A stretch of DNA of 44,288 nt, taken from contig CAJYXJ010000002.1 of the NCBI GenBank assembly GCA_913778085.1, forward strand, positions 1-44,288, in the 5' to 3' direction. A model generated the notes under the pieces. It was not told the origin of the DNA. It saw only the letters and a program-made list of their open reading frames with translations, and searched no databases. The stretch comes from an uncultured Chryseobacterium sp. (GTDB lineage Bacteria > Bacteroidota > Bacteroidia > Flavobacteriales > Weeksellaceae). Positions 33,466-42,678 of this stretch are shown here, piece by piece. A program made the position numbers and the translations under genes. Within the stretch, counting starts at the first letter, position 1, and every line of letters starts with the position of its first letter.

Positions 33466-34578
33466 TTATTCCTGCAGCCTGTCTTTCTGCAAAAAACCCT
33501 CCTGCCCGTCCGTTGATTTTACGTGATACCAGGAACCGGCTGCAGTAAGTATTTTAACAGGAGCTTTATCATTAATTAAGATGAGGATTTCATATTTGCT
33601 TCCCGGACCTGAACGGAAGCTCGTCCCGGACTTAATAAATTTCCCTGCCGGCATTTTTATTATGGAACCAGAAATCTGCACCTGCCGTTTGCGGATGTAA
33701 GGATACGGATCAACGGCGCCTCCAGCCGTATAAATCCCGAAGTGTAAATGGGTCGGACCGCCGGCGGCATTGCCGGTATTGCCTACTTTGCCCAGGGTAT
33801 CCCCTGTTTTTACCTGTCTGCCGCCTTCGGTCATGACACTGTCGAGATGCGCGTAATAATAGGAATTACCCAGGATGCCGTCGCGGAGCCAGACCTGCTT
33901 CCCGCCAAGCCCCTGATTTCCGGTGCGGGTAATGAATCCATCCGCCACGGCTACAACAGGTGTTCCGCGCGATGCAAAGATATCCACGCCTTCGTGGCTC
34001 CTTCCGCCTCCGTCACGGCTGGCTCCCCAGAAGCTCTGGACGTCGCGGTTGCCTTTTCCTGCTACGGGAAATGAAATGGAGGGCTGGGTATATATTTTCA
34101 GTTCAAATGTATTCCGGTATCCGATTTCAGGCTGGATAACCACTTTATGTAAACCGCTGGTTTCGGTAAACCGGGTGAATTTTCCGTTTTCCAGAAGTTT
34201 GCTTTTGGCTTTATCGGTATCTACACCCGGTTCAAGAACATCAACAAATATTTTTGCCGGTGAAATAACTCCTGACGCTTCAATCACCAACAGATCGCCT
34301 TTTTTCAGTTCTAGGGAATATCCAACAGCTTGCTGTTCCGGCTGATCGGCAAAGAAGGTGAAAGCATTGCTCTCTCCTATCGTGAGCCGATTGGCAACGG
34401 CGGAAGAAAAACTGTTCTTCCATTGCACCATGAGGCTATCGGCACCGGAATAACTGCGCTCATAGCGGGCCCGTTCGGAAGCCTCGAAGATTTTATCCGG
34501 AAACTTCAGTTCTTTACAGGCGGTTACTGAAATGATGATGATGATGGATAGAAAGAATATTTTTTTGATGGTGTTCAT
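33466..34578 (-). CDS. M23 family metalloendopeptidase lipoprotein with SH3-like domain
   Basis: The 370-residue protein has a lipoprotein signal (Cys21 in SVTAC). A jelly-roll-like N-terminal region (about 60-165) comes next. The LytM/M23 peptidase domain (about 175-290) has zinc ligands in SHEGVD (H-x3-D) and HLHFG (HxH) and the intermediate YAHLDS. A C-terminal SH3-like domain (about 305-370, SGTSFRSGPGSKYEIL) probably binds the cell wall. All catalytic residues are present, so it should be active in cleaving peptidoglycan cross-bridges. It is single, 153 bases upstream of the GHL10 gene on the same strand. Confidence 0.93.
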   Translation of the reverse strand: MNTIKKIFFLSIIIIISVTACKELKFPDKIFEASERARYERSYSGADSLMVQWKNSFSSAVANRLTIGESNAFTFFADQPEQQAVGYSLELKKGDLLVIEASGVISPAKIFVDVLEPGVDTDKAKSKLLENGKFTRFTETSGLHKVVIQPEIGYRNTFELKIYTQPSISFPVAGKGNRDVQSFWGASRDGGGRSHEGVDIFASRGTPVVAVADGFITRTGNQGLGGKQVWLRDGILGNSYYYAHLDSVMTEGGRQVKTGDTLGKVGNTGNAAGGPTHLHFGIYTAGGAVDPYPYIRKRQVQISGSIIKMPAGKFIKSGTSFRSGPGSKYEILILINDKAPVKILTAAGSWYHVKSTDGQEGFLQKDRLQE

Positions 34579-34806
34579 GGTAAACGGAAGTACAAAAACT
34601 TGGCCGTGGGGTTAGCTTGGTAAGTATTCATGTGGTCACGGAAAAGCTTTAACACATTAGCCACACGAGCTTTTTAGATTAATGGACTGAGCATAATTTC
34701 AGAACACATTAGAGAAAATCAAAGATTTTCAGCGGCTTCACAATTCATTATACTTGGCGATTATGTATAGGACTCTATACCTTTCATTTCAACTTACTAA
34801 TATTCA

Positions 34807-34893
34807 CCATAAAAGAAACAAAAGATATTTTATGCTGTATAAAAAGCTAAATGATTCACGGCGAAGAAAGCGCACAAAAGTTTTTAAAAACCT
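34807..34893 (+). repeat. Diverged copy of the 180-bp repeat unit
   Basis: The order of words CATAAAAG, CAAAAGA, AAAAAGCT, ATGATTC, GCACAAAAGTTTTT matches the second half of repeat unit 3 (about 37954-38034), with scattered substitutions. It shows that the 37.5-kb tandem array derives from a dispersed element. Confidence 0.6.
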
Positions 34894-35109
34894 CGAAGAG
34901 GTTCGCGAATTCCTTTGGTAATCTAAATAACAATGAGACAAATCAAAGATTTTTATCTCTTGTCATTTAGATAATGTCTTTCCGGTCGCTGAGCTAAGTT
35001 GAAGTTTTTACACCGGAATACACTCGGTGCTGTTGATCAGATACCCTTTCAGGACTCAGTTGTAAAGAATGGCTATCCGGACGGCTGAGCGGAGCCTAAG
35101 CAAGAAATA

Positions 35110-35316
35110 ATCTGTGAAAATCCGTGCTATCTGTGGGACACTTTTAATCTACCGAATGTCGTTGATGTTGTATTTAGATTCCTGTGGAATGACAAACTAT
35201 ATGTTGAAATTTTTATAGAAGTTATTCATGCTTCATGGTTAAAAGGAATTGAAGCGTGGTAACCGGGTAGAACCGAAGCCATGGAATCATCTGTGAAAAT
35301 CCGTGCCATCTGTGGG
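35110..35316 (+). repeat. Pair of 28-base direct repeats
   Basis: ATCTGTGAAAATCCGTGC followed by (T/C)ATCTGTGGG occurs at 35110-35137 and again at 35289-35316 with one clear difference. The feature span covers both copies and the sequence between them. Confidence 0.7.
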
Positions 35317-35320
35317 CAAT

Positions 35321-35350
35321 AAAAAAGCCTTCCGTAAAAACGGAAGGCTG
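35321..35350 (-). terminator. Terminator after typA
   Basis: AGCCTTCCGT (35326-35335) pairs perfectly with ACGGAAGGCT (35340-35349) around AAAA. On the minus strand a run of T follows. It is 53 bases downstream of the typA stop codon. Confidence 0.88.
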
Positions 35351-35402
35351 TATAATATTCTGTAGCAATGACGAAAAAGCCAGTGCCAGATGAATGTTGA
35401 AA

Positions 35403-37211
35403 TTATGCTTTCGCTCCTCTTTCCACTCTTTTTCTTTCTTCTTCAGAAAGGATTTTCTTTCTCATACGGATGAAGTTCGGGGTTACCTCAATGGCTTCAT
35501 CACCCTGGATGTATTCCATGCATTCTTCCAAAGAGAATAAGATTTTTGGTGCTACTCCGGTATCTTTGTCTTTTCCGGAGGCTCTCATGTTATTCAGCTG
35601 TTTGGCTTCCACGATGTTTACCACAAGGTCTCCCGGCTTGTTCTGCTCACCGATGATCATCCCTGCATAGATCTCCTCACCCGGATCAACGAAGAATTTA
35701 CCTCTGTCCTGAAGTTTAGCAATCGAATATTCTGTAGCCGGCCCTTGCGTTTTGCTGATCAGTACCCCGTTGTTTCTTCCCGGGATCGCACCTTTGAAAG
35801 GCTTATATTCTGTGAAACGGTGAGCCATGATGGCTTCACCCGCGGTAGCAGTAAGCATCTGAGAACGCAATCCGATCAAACCTCTTGAAGGAATTTCGAA
35901 TTCCATGTGCTGCATTTCCCCTTTGGTTTCCATGATGTGAAGGTCACCTTTTCTCTGGGTAGCCAAATCGATTACTCTTGAAGCATATTCTTCAGGAACG
36001 TCTACCACCAATGATTCGTAAGGCTCCAACTTTTGTCCGTTTTCATCTTCTCTAAGGATTACCTGCGGCTGACCGATAGTCATTTCATATCCTTCTCTTC
36101 TCATCGTTTCAATAAGAACGGATAAGTGAAGAATACCTCTACCAAATACTAAGAAAGTGTTGGCATCATCGGTCTGCTGAACTCTTAGGGCTAAGTTTTT
36201 CTCCAATTCTTTGGTTAACCTTTCTTTCAGGTGATTGGAGGTAACATATTTACCGTCTTTCCCGAAGAACGGAGAGTTGTTGATGGAGAACGTCATGTTC
36301 AGGGTAGGCTCGTCGATGGCTGTTCTTTCCAATGGTTCAGGATTTTCAAGGTCTACGAAAGAGTCCCCGATCTGGAAGGCATCGAAACCTACTACGGCAC
36401 AGATATCCCCTGCCTGAACTTCGGTTACTTTCTTCTTTCCTAATCCTTCGAAAACATAAAGTTCTTTTACTTTTCCTTTAACAATTTTTCCGTCTGCCTG
36501 GGCAAGACCGATCCACTGAGATTCTTTAAGTTCGCCTCTCGTTACTTTCCCGATGGCAATTCTTCCCAGGAAAGAAGAGAAATCAAGGGAAGTAATCTGC
36601 ATCTGAAGGTTTCCTTCAGTTACTTTCGGAGCCGGAACATATTGTAAGATCCCATCCAATAACGGTAAGATATCTTCCGTCTGCTCCAGTGAAGTATTGA
36701 ACCATCCCTGTTTTGAAGATCCGTAGAACGTAGGGAAATCCAATTGCTCTTCGGTAGCCTCAAGGTTGAAGAACAAATCGAATACCTGATCGTGAACTTC
36801 GTCCGGACGGCAGTTCGGCTTGTCTACTTTATTGATGACCACCAATGGTCTTAATCCTAATTCCAACGCTTTCTGAAGTACGAAACGGGTCTGCGGCATC
36901 GGCCCTTCGAAGGCATCCACCAACAGGATCACCCCGTCTGCCATTTTCAATACCCTTTCCACTTCCCCACCGAAGTCGGCGTGACCGGGGGTATCGATTA
37001 CGTTGATTTTTGTGTCTTTATACGTAACAGAAATATTTTTTGATAAAATGGTAATCCCTCTCTCTCTTTCAAGATCATTGTTATCCATTATCAGTTCTCC
37101 ACTTTCCTGATTTTCTCTGAAAATGTTCGTTGCATGAATGATTTTATCAACCAGAGTCGTCTTCCCGTGGTCAACGTGTGCGATGATCGCAATATTTCTA
37201 ATGTTTTGCAT
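35403..37211 (-). CDS. typA: Translational GTPase TypA/BipA
   Basis: The 602-residue protein is full length. It has the G1 motif [10 protein letters not shown] (11-20), the RGITI switch I (about 50), [12 protein letters not shown] (G3), NKVDKP (G4) and the EF-G-like domains III and V, then the BipA-specific C-terminal domain ([35 protein letters not shown]). TypA is a ribosome-associated GTPase that aids 50S assembly and growth under cold or stress. It is a single gene with a -7 box (TATTTTTG, complement of 37230-37237). Confidence 0.97.
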   Translation of the reverse strand: MQNIRNIAIIAHVDHGKTTLVDKIIHATNIFRENQESGELIMDNNDLERERGITILSKNISVTYKDTKINVIDTPGHADFGGEVERVLKMADGVILLVDAFEGPMPQTRFVLQKALELGLRPLVVINKVDKPNCRPDEVHDQVFDLFFNLEATEEQLDFPTFYGSSKQGWFNTSLEQTEDILPLLDGILQYVPAPKVTEGNLQMQITSLDFSSFLGRIAIGKVTRGELKESQWIGLAQADGKIVKGKVKELYVFEGLGKKKVTEVQAGDICAVVGFDAFQIGDSFVDLENPEPLERTAIDEPTLNMTFSINNSPFFGKDGKYVTSNHLKERLTKELEKNLALRVQQTDDANTFLVFGRGILHLSVLIETMRREGYEMTIGQPQVILREDENGQKLEPYESLVVDVPEEYASRVIDLATQRKGDLHIMETKGEMQHMEFEIPSRGLIGLRSQMLTATAGEAIMAHRFTEYKPFKGAIPGRNNGVLISKTQGPATEYSIAKLQDRGKFFVDPGEEIYAGMIIGEQNKPGDLVVNIVEAKQLNNMRASGKDKDTGVAPKILFSLEECMEYIQGDEAIEVTPNFIRMRKKILSEEERKRVERGAKA

Positions 37212-37500
37212 GAATGATTTTTACGGGTGCAAAAATAGTGATTTTAAATCAAATACCGTGTATGAAGACTAATAATTTAACAAATTCATAATGAGAACTT
37301 TAGTCTGGAAAGCAGAAAAGCGGTGTTCAAATCTTCAAGGTTTTAAAAAACCTGAAGGTTTCTGAATGTTGTGATTTTAACGATATTCGTCATTAAATTT
37401 TGATTACCTGCAAAGAGACAAGATATTTTAACACAGAGATCACATAAGATTTCAGATTGATGGATTGCGCGTATCTCAGAACACATGAGATTAAAAATCA

Positions 37501-38221
37501 AAGATTTTTAAGTGTCATCTTTGAATGGAATAGCTTCCGTAGACTGAGCGGAGCCGAAATCAATTTTCTTCGATATAAACTGATGAGGTTTTTACCACAA
37601 AAGTCACAAAAGACATTGATGATGTTTAGAAGCTGACTGTTTCGTGCGGAAAAAAGTCCACAAAAGTTTTTTTAAAAATCAAAGATTTTTAAATGTTATC
37701 TTTGAATGGAATAGTTTCGGTGGAATGAGCGGAGCCGAAATCAATTTTCTTCGATATAAACTGATGAGGTTTTAACCACAAAAGTCACAAAAGACATTGA
37801 TGATGTTTAGAAGCTGAATGTTTCGTGCGGAAAAAGTCCACAAAAGTTTTTTAAAAATCAAAGATTTTTAAATGTTATCTATAAATGGAATAGTTTCGGT
37901 GGAATGAGCGAAGCCGAAACCAGCCTTCTTCTATATAAACTACTGAATTATAACCATAAAAGTCACAAAAGACATTGATGATGCTTAAAAAGCTGCATGA
38001 TTCGTGCGGAAAAAAGTCCACAAAAGTTTTTTTTTAAATCAAAGATTTTTAAATGTTATCTTTAAATGGAATAGTTTCGGTGGAATGAGCGGAGCCGAAA
38101 CCAACCTTCTTCTATATAAACTACTGAATTATAACCACAAAAGTCACAAAAGACATTGATAATGCTTAATAAAGCTGAATGATTCGTGGGGAAAAGGTCC
38201 ACAAAAGTTCTTAAAAAATCA
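37501..38221 (+). repeat. Four tandem copies of a repeat of about 180 bp (order A-A-B-B)
   Basis: The word AAGATTTTTA recurs at 37501, 37682, 37861 and 38042, giving periods of 181, 179 and 181 bases. Each unit has an A/T-rich stem (AAAAATCAAAGATTTTT), a TTTCGG...CCGAAA hairpin (imperfect in unit 1), the phrase CACAAAAGTCACAAAAGACATT (GACATTGATGATG in most) and TTCGTGCGG. Units 1 and 2 share CAATTTTCTTCGATATAAAC and GATGAGG. Units 3 and 4 share CCTTCTTCTATATAAAC and CTGAATTATAACCA. This indicates two rounds of duplication. No conserved open frame runs through all units. Confidence 0.9.
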
Positions 38222-38281
38222 GAAATTTCTGATTTGTTAATTTTAATATCAGTCAAGTCATGAAGACGTTCCGGTTTCATT

Positions 38282-38335
38282 CCCCTCCTGTGGAGGGGTG
38301 TCGAAAATTCAAAGAATTTTTGACGGGGTGGTTTG
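38282..38335 (+). repeat. Interspersed hairpin repeat, copy B
   Basis: CCCCTCC-tg-GGAGGGG forms a short hairpin, followed by CGAAAATTC/GAATTTTTG pairing and GACGGGGTGGTTTG. The whole is the reverse complement of copy A at 31174-31231. Confidence 0.65.
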
Positions 38336-38538
38336 CAAACTGCATCTACGTGGCTGACGAGTTTGTAAGCATGGAATAAGTACGGATACGAACCTGGAGG
38401 ATCGTACCAGCAATGAGGATTTCGCTTCTAAAAGACTGAAAATCCGCACTAATATGATTTTAAACTACACTTAGAAATTAACTATTGACAAACGAAGCGG
38501 ATTGACCATTGACTATCATACTTCCGGTAAAAATAGAA

Positions 38539-38664
38539 CCTGCTGCCCCTAGCCCTGATAGAAGCGGCTACCCCACAGCGGGGTTGGAGGATTGGAGTGT
38601 GTGAGGGTTTGGCGGTGGCGTGCCTGGGAGAGCGGCGGCGCGAGGAGTAATAGCGGATAGCAGG
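38539..38664 (+). ncRNA. GC-rich structured intergenic element (possible flavobacterial RNA motif)
   Basis: Bases 38539-38544 (CCTGCT) pair with 38659-38664 (AGCAGG). Just inside lie CCTAGCCCTGATAGAAGCGG (38549-38568) and AGCGGAT (38652-38658), and a CCCC/GGGG hairpin is at 38571-38583. The 5' block is one I recognise from intergenic regions of many flavobacteria, and the layout is like structured RNA motifs such as flavo-1. I cannot confirm identity with that motif. The strand is assumed from that resemblance. G+C is far above its surroundings. Confidence 0.45.
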
Positions 38665-38772
38665 ATCAAGCTCCTGAAAAAAATCTTTACCTGTTTGAAA
38701 GGGATTTTTGATAATTATTAGGTCATATCTTCTTTGCTTTGAAGATTATTTCAACTTTCATGAAAGGCCAAT

Positions 38773-38807
38773 AAAAAAGGCCCGGATCGTCTGACCCGTG
38801 CCTTTTT
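38773..38807 (-). terminator. Terminator after the DJ-1/PfpI gene
   Basis: AAAAAGGC-CGG pairs with CCG-GCCTTTTT around a loop of about 10 bases. On the minus strand a T-run follows. It is about 20 bases downstream of the stop codon. Confidence 0.82.
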
Positions 38808-38826
38808 ATCGTTTCCGTATACAGTT

Positions 38827-39375
38827 TTATACGGTTTGCTCTTCGTGTTTCCCTTCGTTGATTTCCTCTACCATCTTTTTGTTGAAGGCCGGTAAATCTT
38901 CCGGGGTTCTGCTGGTTACCAATCCATGATCGGTGACCACTTCGCTGTCTTCCCATTGGGCACCTGCATTTTTTAAATCCTGGCTGATGGATTTTACGGA
39001 TGTTAAGTTTCTTCCTTCCACTACGCCTGCATTGATCAGGATCTGAGGACCGTGGCAAATTGAAGCTACCGGTTTGTGCTGCTCAAAGAAATCTTTTACA
39101 AAAGACAATGCTTTTTCATTGGTTCTCAACTGATCCGGATTGATCACCCCGCCTGGCAATACCAAAGCATCATAATCGGAAGCAGACGCTTCGTCCAAGG
39201 TTTTGTCCACCGGATATTCCTGTCCCCAGTCTTTCTCTGCCCATGCTTTAATGGAACCGGATTCCGGGCTTACGATATGTGCCGTCCATCCTTGTTGTTC
39301 CAAATATTCTTTCGGTGATTTCAGTTCGCTTTCTTCAAATCCGTGGGTTGCCAAAATGGCGATTTTTTTAGACAT
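38827..39375 (-). CDS. DJ-1/PfpI family protein (YhbO-type type 1 glutamine amidotransferase-like)
   Basis: This 182-residue single-domain protein has the nucleophile C107 in SICHGPQ, an acidic residue in GFEESE (14-15) and VLPGGVINPD (about 72-81), the features of PfpI/YhbO/YraA proteins. Members have been reported as proteases, glyoxalases or protein deglycases that protect against aldehyde and oxidative stress; the true activity is debated. It is a single gene with its own terminator. Confidence 0.92.
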   Translation of the reverse strand: MSKKIAILATHGFEESELKSPKEYLEQQGWTAHIVSPESGSIKAWAEKDWGQEYPVDKTLDEASASDYDALVLPGGVINPDQLRTNEKALSFVKDFFEQHKPVASICHGPQILINAGVVEGRNLTSVKSISQDLKNAGAQWEDSEVVTDHGLVTSRTPEDLPAFNKKMVEEINEGKHEEQTV

Positions 39376-39893
39376 AATATTAAATTTTTTGGTGTTTACA
39401 GTTCAGATAGAAGAAAAAATGGTGCCGTGGGAAAAATACAAATGCTAAATGTTTGTTAAAAGATGAGTTATTGGCTTCCATCTGCAGGATTTCAAACGCA
39501 ACGATCACAAAGCGTAATTTCCTAGTTTTCCTGCATATTTTTCGTTCGCAGAGGTACTTCGACAGGCTCAACATAAACTAATCATTCAGCTAATGATAGC
39601 TGCAATTATATGATAACTAAAAGATCTGCCGCATCTGCAAAATCTTTACGTAAACAAAGAATAAAACAGCTAAGACTTTTCATTAACATAACTATGTTTC
39701 AAATGCGATGGTTTTCTTTAAAGTATCGAGCATATTTTTCGTTCGCTAAGGCACTTCGTTCAGCAAATGATCGTTGTGGATAATTAATCTTTCAAGAGTA
39801 AGCAAAATTAAGAATCTGCGTCATCCGCCAAATCTGCGTGCGAATAAAAAAACTGTCGATAGGCCCTGATCCTTCAAAATAGGTTTTTGCAAC
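39376..39893. other. Gene-free interval with short repeats
   Basis: This 518-base stretch holds a 29-base direct repeat (39533-39561 and 39730-39758) and one copy of the TTCGACAGGCTCA-type repeat (39555-39579). No credible gene is seen. Confidence 0.6.
39533..39758 (+). repeat. Pair of 29-base direct repeats
   Basis: GCATATTTTTCGTTCGC followed by (A/T)(G/A)AGG(T/C)ACTTCG occurs at 39533-39561 and 39730-39758, with three differences. The first copy runs into the TTCGACAGGCTCA repeat; the second diverges at that point. Confidence 0.7.
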
Positions 39894-40160
39894 TCATAAA
39901 TGATAGAGCAGCGCGTAGATGATCAGCCCTTGTAGGAGGATGACCAGACCGGTTTTGATGAGAAAGGAGGTTTTGGATGTTTTATGCCGGTAGGAGATCA
40001 TGCCAAGTAAGGCGCCGGCAGTTCCGCCCATGAATGTGAGAAAGAGGAGTAAAGATTCCGGGAGACGCCGCTGATGCTTTTCGGCCCTGCGTTTGTCGAG
40101 GCCGAAAGCGAGGAAGGTAATCAAGGTAGAGATGAGGAAAAAATACTTCATGAAGGACAA
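39894..40160 (-). CDS. DUF1294 membrane protein
   Basis: The 88-residue protein has about three hydrophobic segments and the DUF1294 pattern FGLDKRRAEKHQRRLPE (about 19-35), then FMGGTAGALLGMISYRHKTSKTSFL. An internal start at Met4 (40151) is equally possible. Function is unknown; in other genomes the domain often occurs fused to cold-shock domains, but here it stands alone. Confidence 0.87.
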   Translation of the reverse strand: MSFMKYFFLISTLITFLAFGLDKRRAEKHQRRLPESLLLFLTFMGGTAGALLGMISYRHKTSKTSFLIKTGLVILLQGLIIYALLYHL

Positions 40161-40270
40161 AGGTAGGAATATTATACGAAGTCTGGTGGTGAATGGTGAA
40201 TAGTGAATTTAGAGAGGTTTTGCCGGAACACAGAGGACGCGGAGATTTTTTAGTATATATAACGTTTTCA

Positions 40271-40303
40271 AGTTTCACAAAGCTACTTCGACAGGCTCAG
40301 CAT
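40271..40303 (+). repeat. 33-base interspersed repeat (TTCGACAGGCTCAG type), copy B
   Basis: Matches the reverse complement of 31411-31443 at 30 of 33 positions. The core CTTCGACAGGCTCA also occurs at 39555-39579, followed in both by ATAAACT. Confidence 0.7.
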
Positions 40304-40660
40304 AAACTTCTTCACTTATAAGAGCACACCAAGTTTCTGATGAGTGGTGATTGTTGGGAAAACGCAATGGCGCAAGAGGTTTTTAAAGATTTTGTTTGGA
40401 AAGGAGTAAGGATTTTTATCTTTGATAAAATTGTGAGAAGCTGATTGGTTTTGAGAGAGCAGATGTTATAGAACAGCAATTTCAGCGGCATTAAAATTTG
40501 ACTTTGTCAAATTCCTTGCGCCTTATACCACGACTCTATTCCCTATCCCTTCGCGCCTTTGCGAATTGCCAACCTTCCGCAACCGGTAAAAAATAAACAC
40601 TGCAAAAAAGATCTGCGAGCGGAAATATTTTTCACATCCGTTTCACCGGTTTCAGTCCGG

Positions 40661-40691
40661 TTGGAAATTGCTGCAGGAATCTTTATTTTTG
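40661..40691 (+). promoter_or_regulatory. Promoter of the 117-residue hypothetical gene
   Basis: TTG (40661-40663) and TATTTTTG (40684-40691) are separated by 20 bases, matching the TTG/TAnnTTTG layout. The start codon follows 21 bases later. Confidence 0.55.
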
Positions 40692-40706
40692 TTTTATCTA
40701 AATTAA

Positions 40707-41066
<360 letters not shown>

Positions 41067-41134
41067 TATAAATCCAAATCTTATTAATAAAATTGAGGTC
41101 AGTGTATAATTACTAACGCTCCAATTCTAACATT

Positions 41135-41806
41135 TTACTGAACCATACGAATTTCAAAAGAACCTTTCAACTTTGAAAATCCTGAAAACATATCCATATA
41201 AAATTTAGCATGGGTAACAACACCGTTCTTAGGGTTTATCGTATATTCGCCTTCATATTTCCGGGTTAACTTCATCTGAGATGAATATTTATCTGACGAT
41301 ACAAAATTCATCACTGCTTTTACCATTACGACATCATCATTTACCGAGGTACAAGTATAGTCTGTATCAATAAATTCAAAAAACATATCCGGTTTTGCTG
41401 TTTTTTTCGACTTCCACCGGCTTCCTACCTTGACAGGTGTCTTTGGAAATTCAACGACAAATACCTCCATATTGATTATCTGTTTCGGAACATTATCCAA
41501 ATCGGCAGAAGCACCATATTTCGTATAAGTCCGGGTATAGGTCTGTCCTACGAATTCTCCATATCCCAAATCCTGATGATCCTCCGATTCAGCTGATAAG
41601 CTTTCCACCTCAACATTCATATTAACTAAATCATTATTTTGTGTGTAATCCGTCTTAAGATTCCCTTTGATGTTTAGCTGTTTTAAATTCATATCATATT
41701 GATAGGTAATGGTTCCTGACGGACGGTATTCCAGAGAGATTTCTTTCTGATTCTGTGCACAACCGGCAAAAAATATCAGGCTAAGAAGAAGATAAATGAA
41801 TTTCAT
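41135..41806 (-). CDS. Lipoprotein of unknown function (DUF6263-like)
   Basis: From the ATG at 41806 the protein has 223 residues and begins with a lipoprotein signal (MKFIYLLLSLIFFAGC, Cys16). A reading frame open 53 codons further upstream would hide this signal, so the shorter start is preferred. The body is beta-rich (SGTITYQYDMNLKQL, YTRTYTKYGASADLDN, PVKVGSRWKSKKTAK, YEGEYTINPKNGVV) and resembles DUF6263-type Bacteroidota lipoproteins. The family name is from memory. Predicted to be anchored in the outer or inner membrane. Confidence 0.8.
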   Translation of the reverse strand: MKFIYLLLSLIFFAGCAQNQKEISLEYRPSGTITYQYDMNLKQLNIKGNLKTDYTQNNDLVNMNVEVESLSAESEDHQDLGYGEFVGQTYTRTYTKYGASADLDNVPKQIINMEVFVVEFPKTPVKVGSRWKSKKTAKPDMFFEFIDTDYTCTSVNDDVVMVKAVMNFVSSDKYSSQMKLTRKYEGEYTINPKNGVVTHAKFYMDMFSGFSKLKGSFEIRMVQ

Positions 41807-41971
41807 TGAATCGTATATAAGGTTATTAATTATTTTAACCGCAAAAATAAACCTATTTTCCGGATTACTGATCTTTCTTTCATTTTTATATAATGTCAGC
41901 AATCTATTCGAGTGAAATCCCGAAAAGAATGTTGTATCGGAAACCAGTAAATTTCCAACCGCCAACAGCCG

Positions 41972-42511
41972 TTAATCAAAGTCCTTCTGATTCCTCCATC
42001 CCCTTTCCAGAATGAGCTGCGCAGCATCCAGCATTTTCTGGAGGTGGAGAAAACGGGAGATGTTATTCCTTTCCGGGTAATCCCCGAAAGGCCCCAGTGA
42101 GAAGTAAGCGATCCCGGTAATGAAATGATCGAATGCTGCCAGGCGGTGGTCATCAAATGCCCTCCGGAAGACCAGAAACGGGTCTGCATATTCCTCCTCC
42201 GACAAACTTCCCTGCTTCAGTTGAGACGGATGTTCTTTGAGAGGATTGAGCCTGTATTTCCCGGAGGTCCGGCTGAGGTGATCAGCCGCCCGGATGAAGG
42301 ACCGCATCGAAAGGTAAAAGTGAAAGATCACCGAAGGATCCTTTTCCGAAAGCACCTTCCGTTTCACCGCGTACCGCATCATCGAAGACAAATGTTCTTT
42401 CGCTTCGCTCAGCGGATAGGTACTGAAAAATGCATCGAATAATGGGAGCGGGTTGTTTCCGGTACGTCCTGCCCAGAACGCGGCATCGAAATCCGGTTTT
42501 TTCTTTTTCAT
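41972..42511 (-). CDS. Hypothetical protein
   Basis: The 179-residue soluble, probably all-helical protein starts MKKKKPDFDAAFWAGRTGNN. Notable segments are LSSMMRYAVKRKVLSEKDPSV, FHFYLSMRSFIRAADHLS and FDHFITGIAYFSLGPF. I recognise no domain or motif. Composition is G+C-rich relative to neighbours, as in the next gene's 5' half. It lies 165 bases upstream of the lipoprotein gene in the same direction. Confidence 0.72.
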   Translation of the reverse strand: MKKKKPDFDAAFWAGRTGNNPLPLFDAFFSTYPLSEAKEHLSSMMRYAVKRKVLSEKDPSVIFHFYLSMRSFIRAADHLSRTSGKYRLNPLKEHPSQLKQGSLSEEEYADPFLVFRRAFDDHRLAAFDHFITGIAYFSLGPFGDYPERNNISRFLHLQKMLDAAQLILERGWRNQKDFD

Positions 42512-42678
42512 ATCTGTATGTTTTTAGGGACGAAGTACGAAAGCTGCGGCCAGGTATTCTATTCCCGAAACGGATATTGTAGTGGCAGGATTAGGATTTT
42601 TACCGGATAATTGTTAGTTTTACCCTTCCGGTTATCACGGAACCGCCGTATCTTTACCGCATCTAAAAAACAACACAC

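Larger units (their letters stand above)
34579..35402. other. 0.8-kb gene-free interval with diverged repeat copies
   Basis: No credible gene. The interval contains a diverged copy of the tandem-repeat unit at about 34807-34893, a block at about 34671-34735 resembling 37451-37510, a duplicated 28-base segment (35110-35137 and 35289-35316) and the typA terminator at 35321-35350. Confidence 0.6.
37212..38826. other. 1.6-kb gene-free interval: tandem repeats, hairpin repeat and structured GC-rich element
   Basis: After the typA promoter this interval holds four tandem copies of a repeat of about 180 bp (37501-38221), a hairpin repeat (38282-38335), a GC-rich element with pairing ends (38539-38664) and the terminator of the DJ-1/PfpI gene. 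I see no credible coding region; open frames across the repeats lack conservation between units. Confidence 0.7.

Noticed and set aside
37501-38221. CRISPR array or CRISPR-like repeats
   Set aside because: The units are about 180 bp with similarity along their whole length. There are no short repeats separated by unique spacers and no cas genes.
38062-38280. 72-residue minus-strand reading frame over repeat unit 4
   Set aside because: The other repeat units do not keep this frame, it has no recognisable product, and it lies wholly in repetitive intergenic DNA.
41807-41965. 53-codon N-terminal extension of the lipoprotein gene
   Set aside because: It would place the lipoprotein signal peptide in the middle of the protein.
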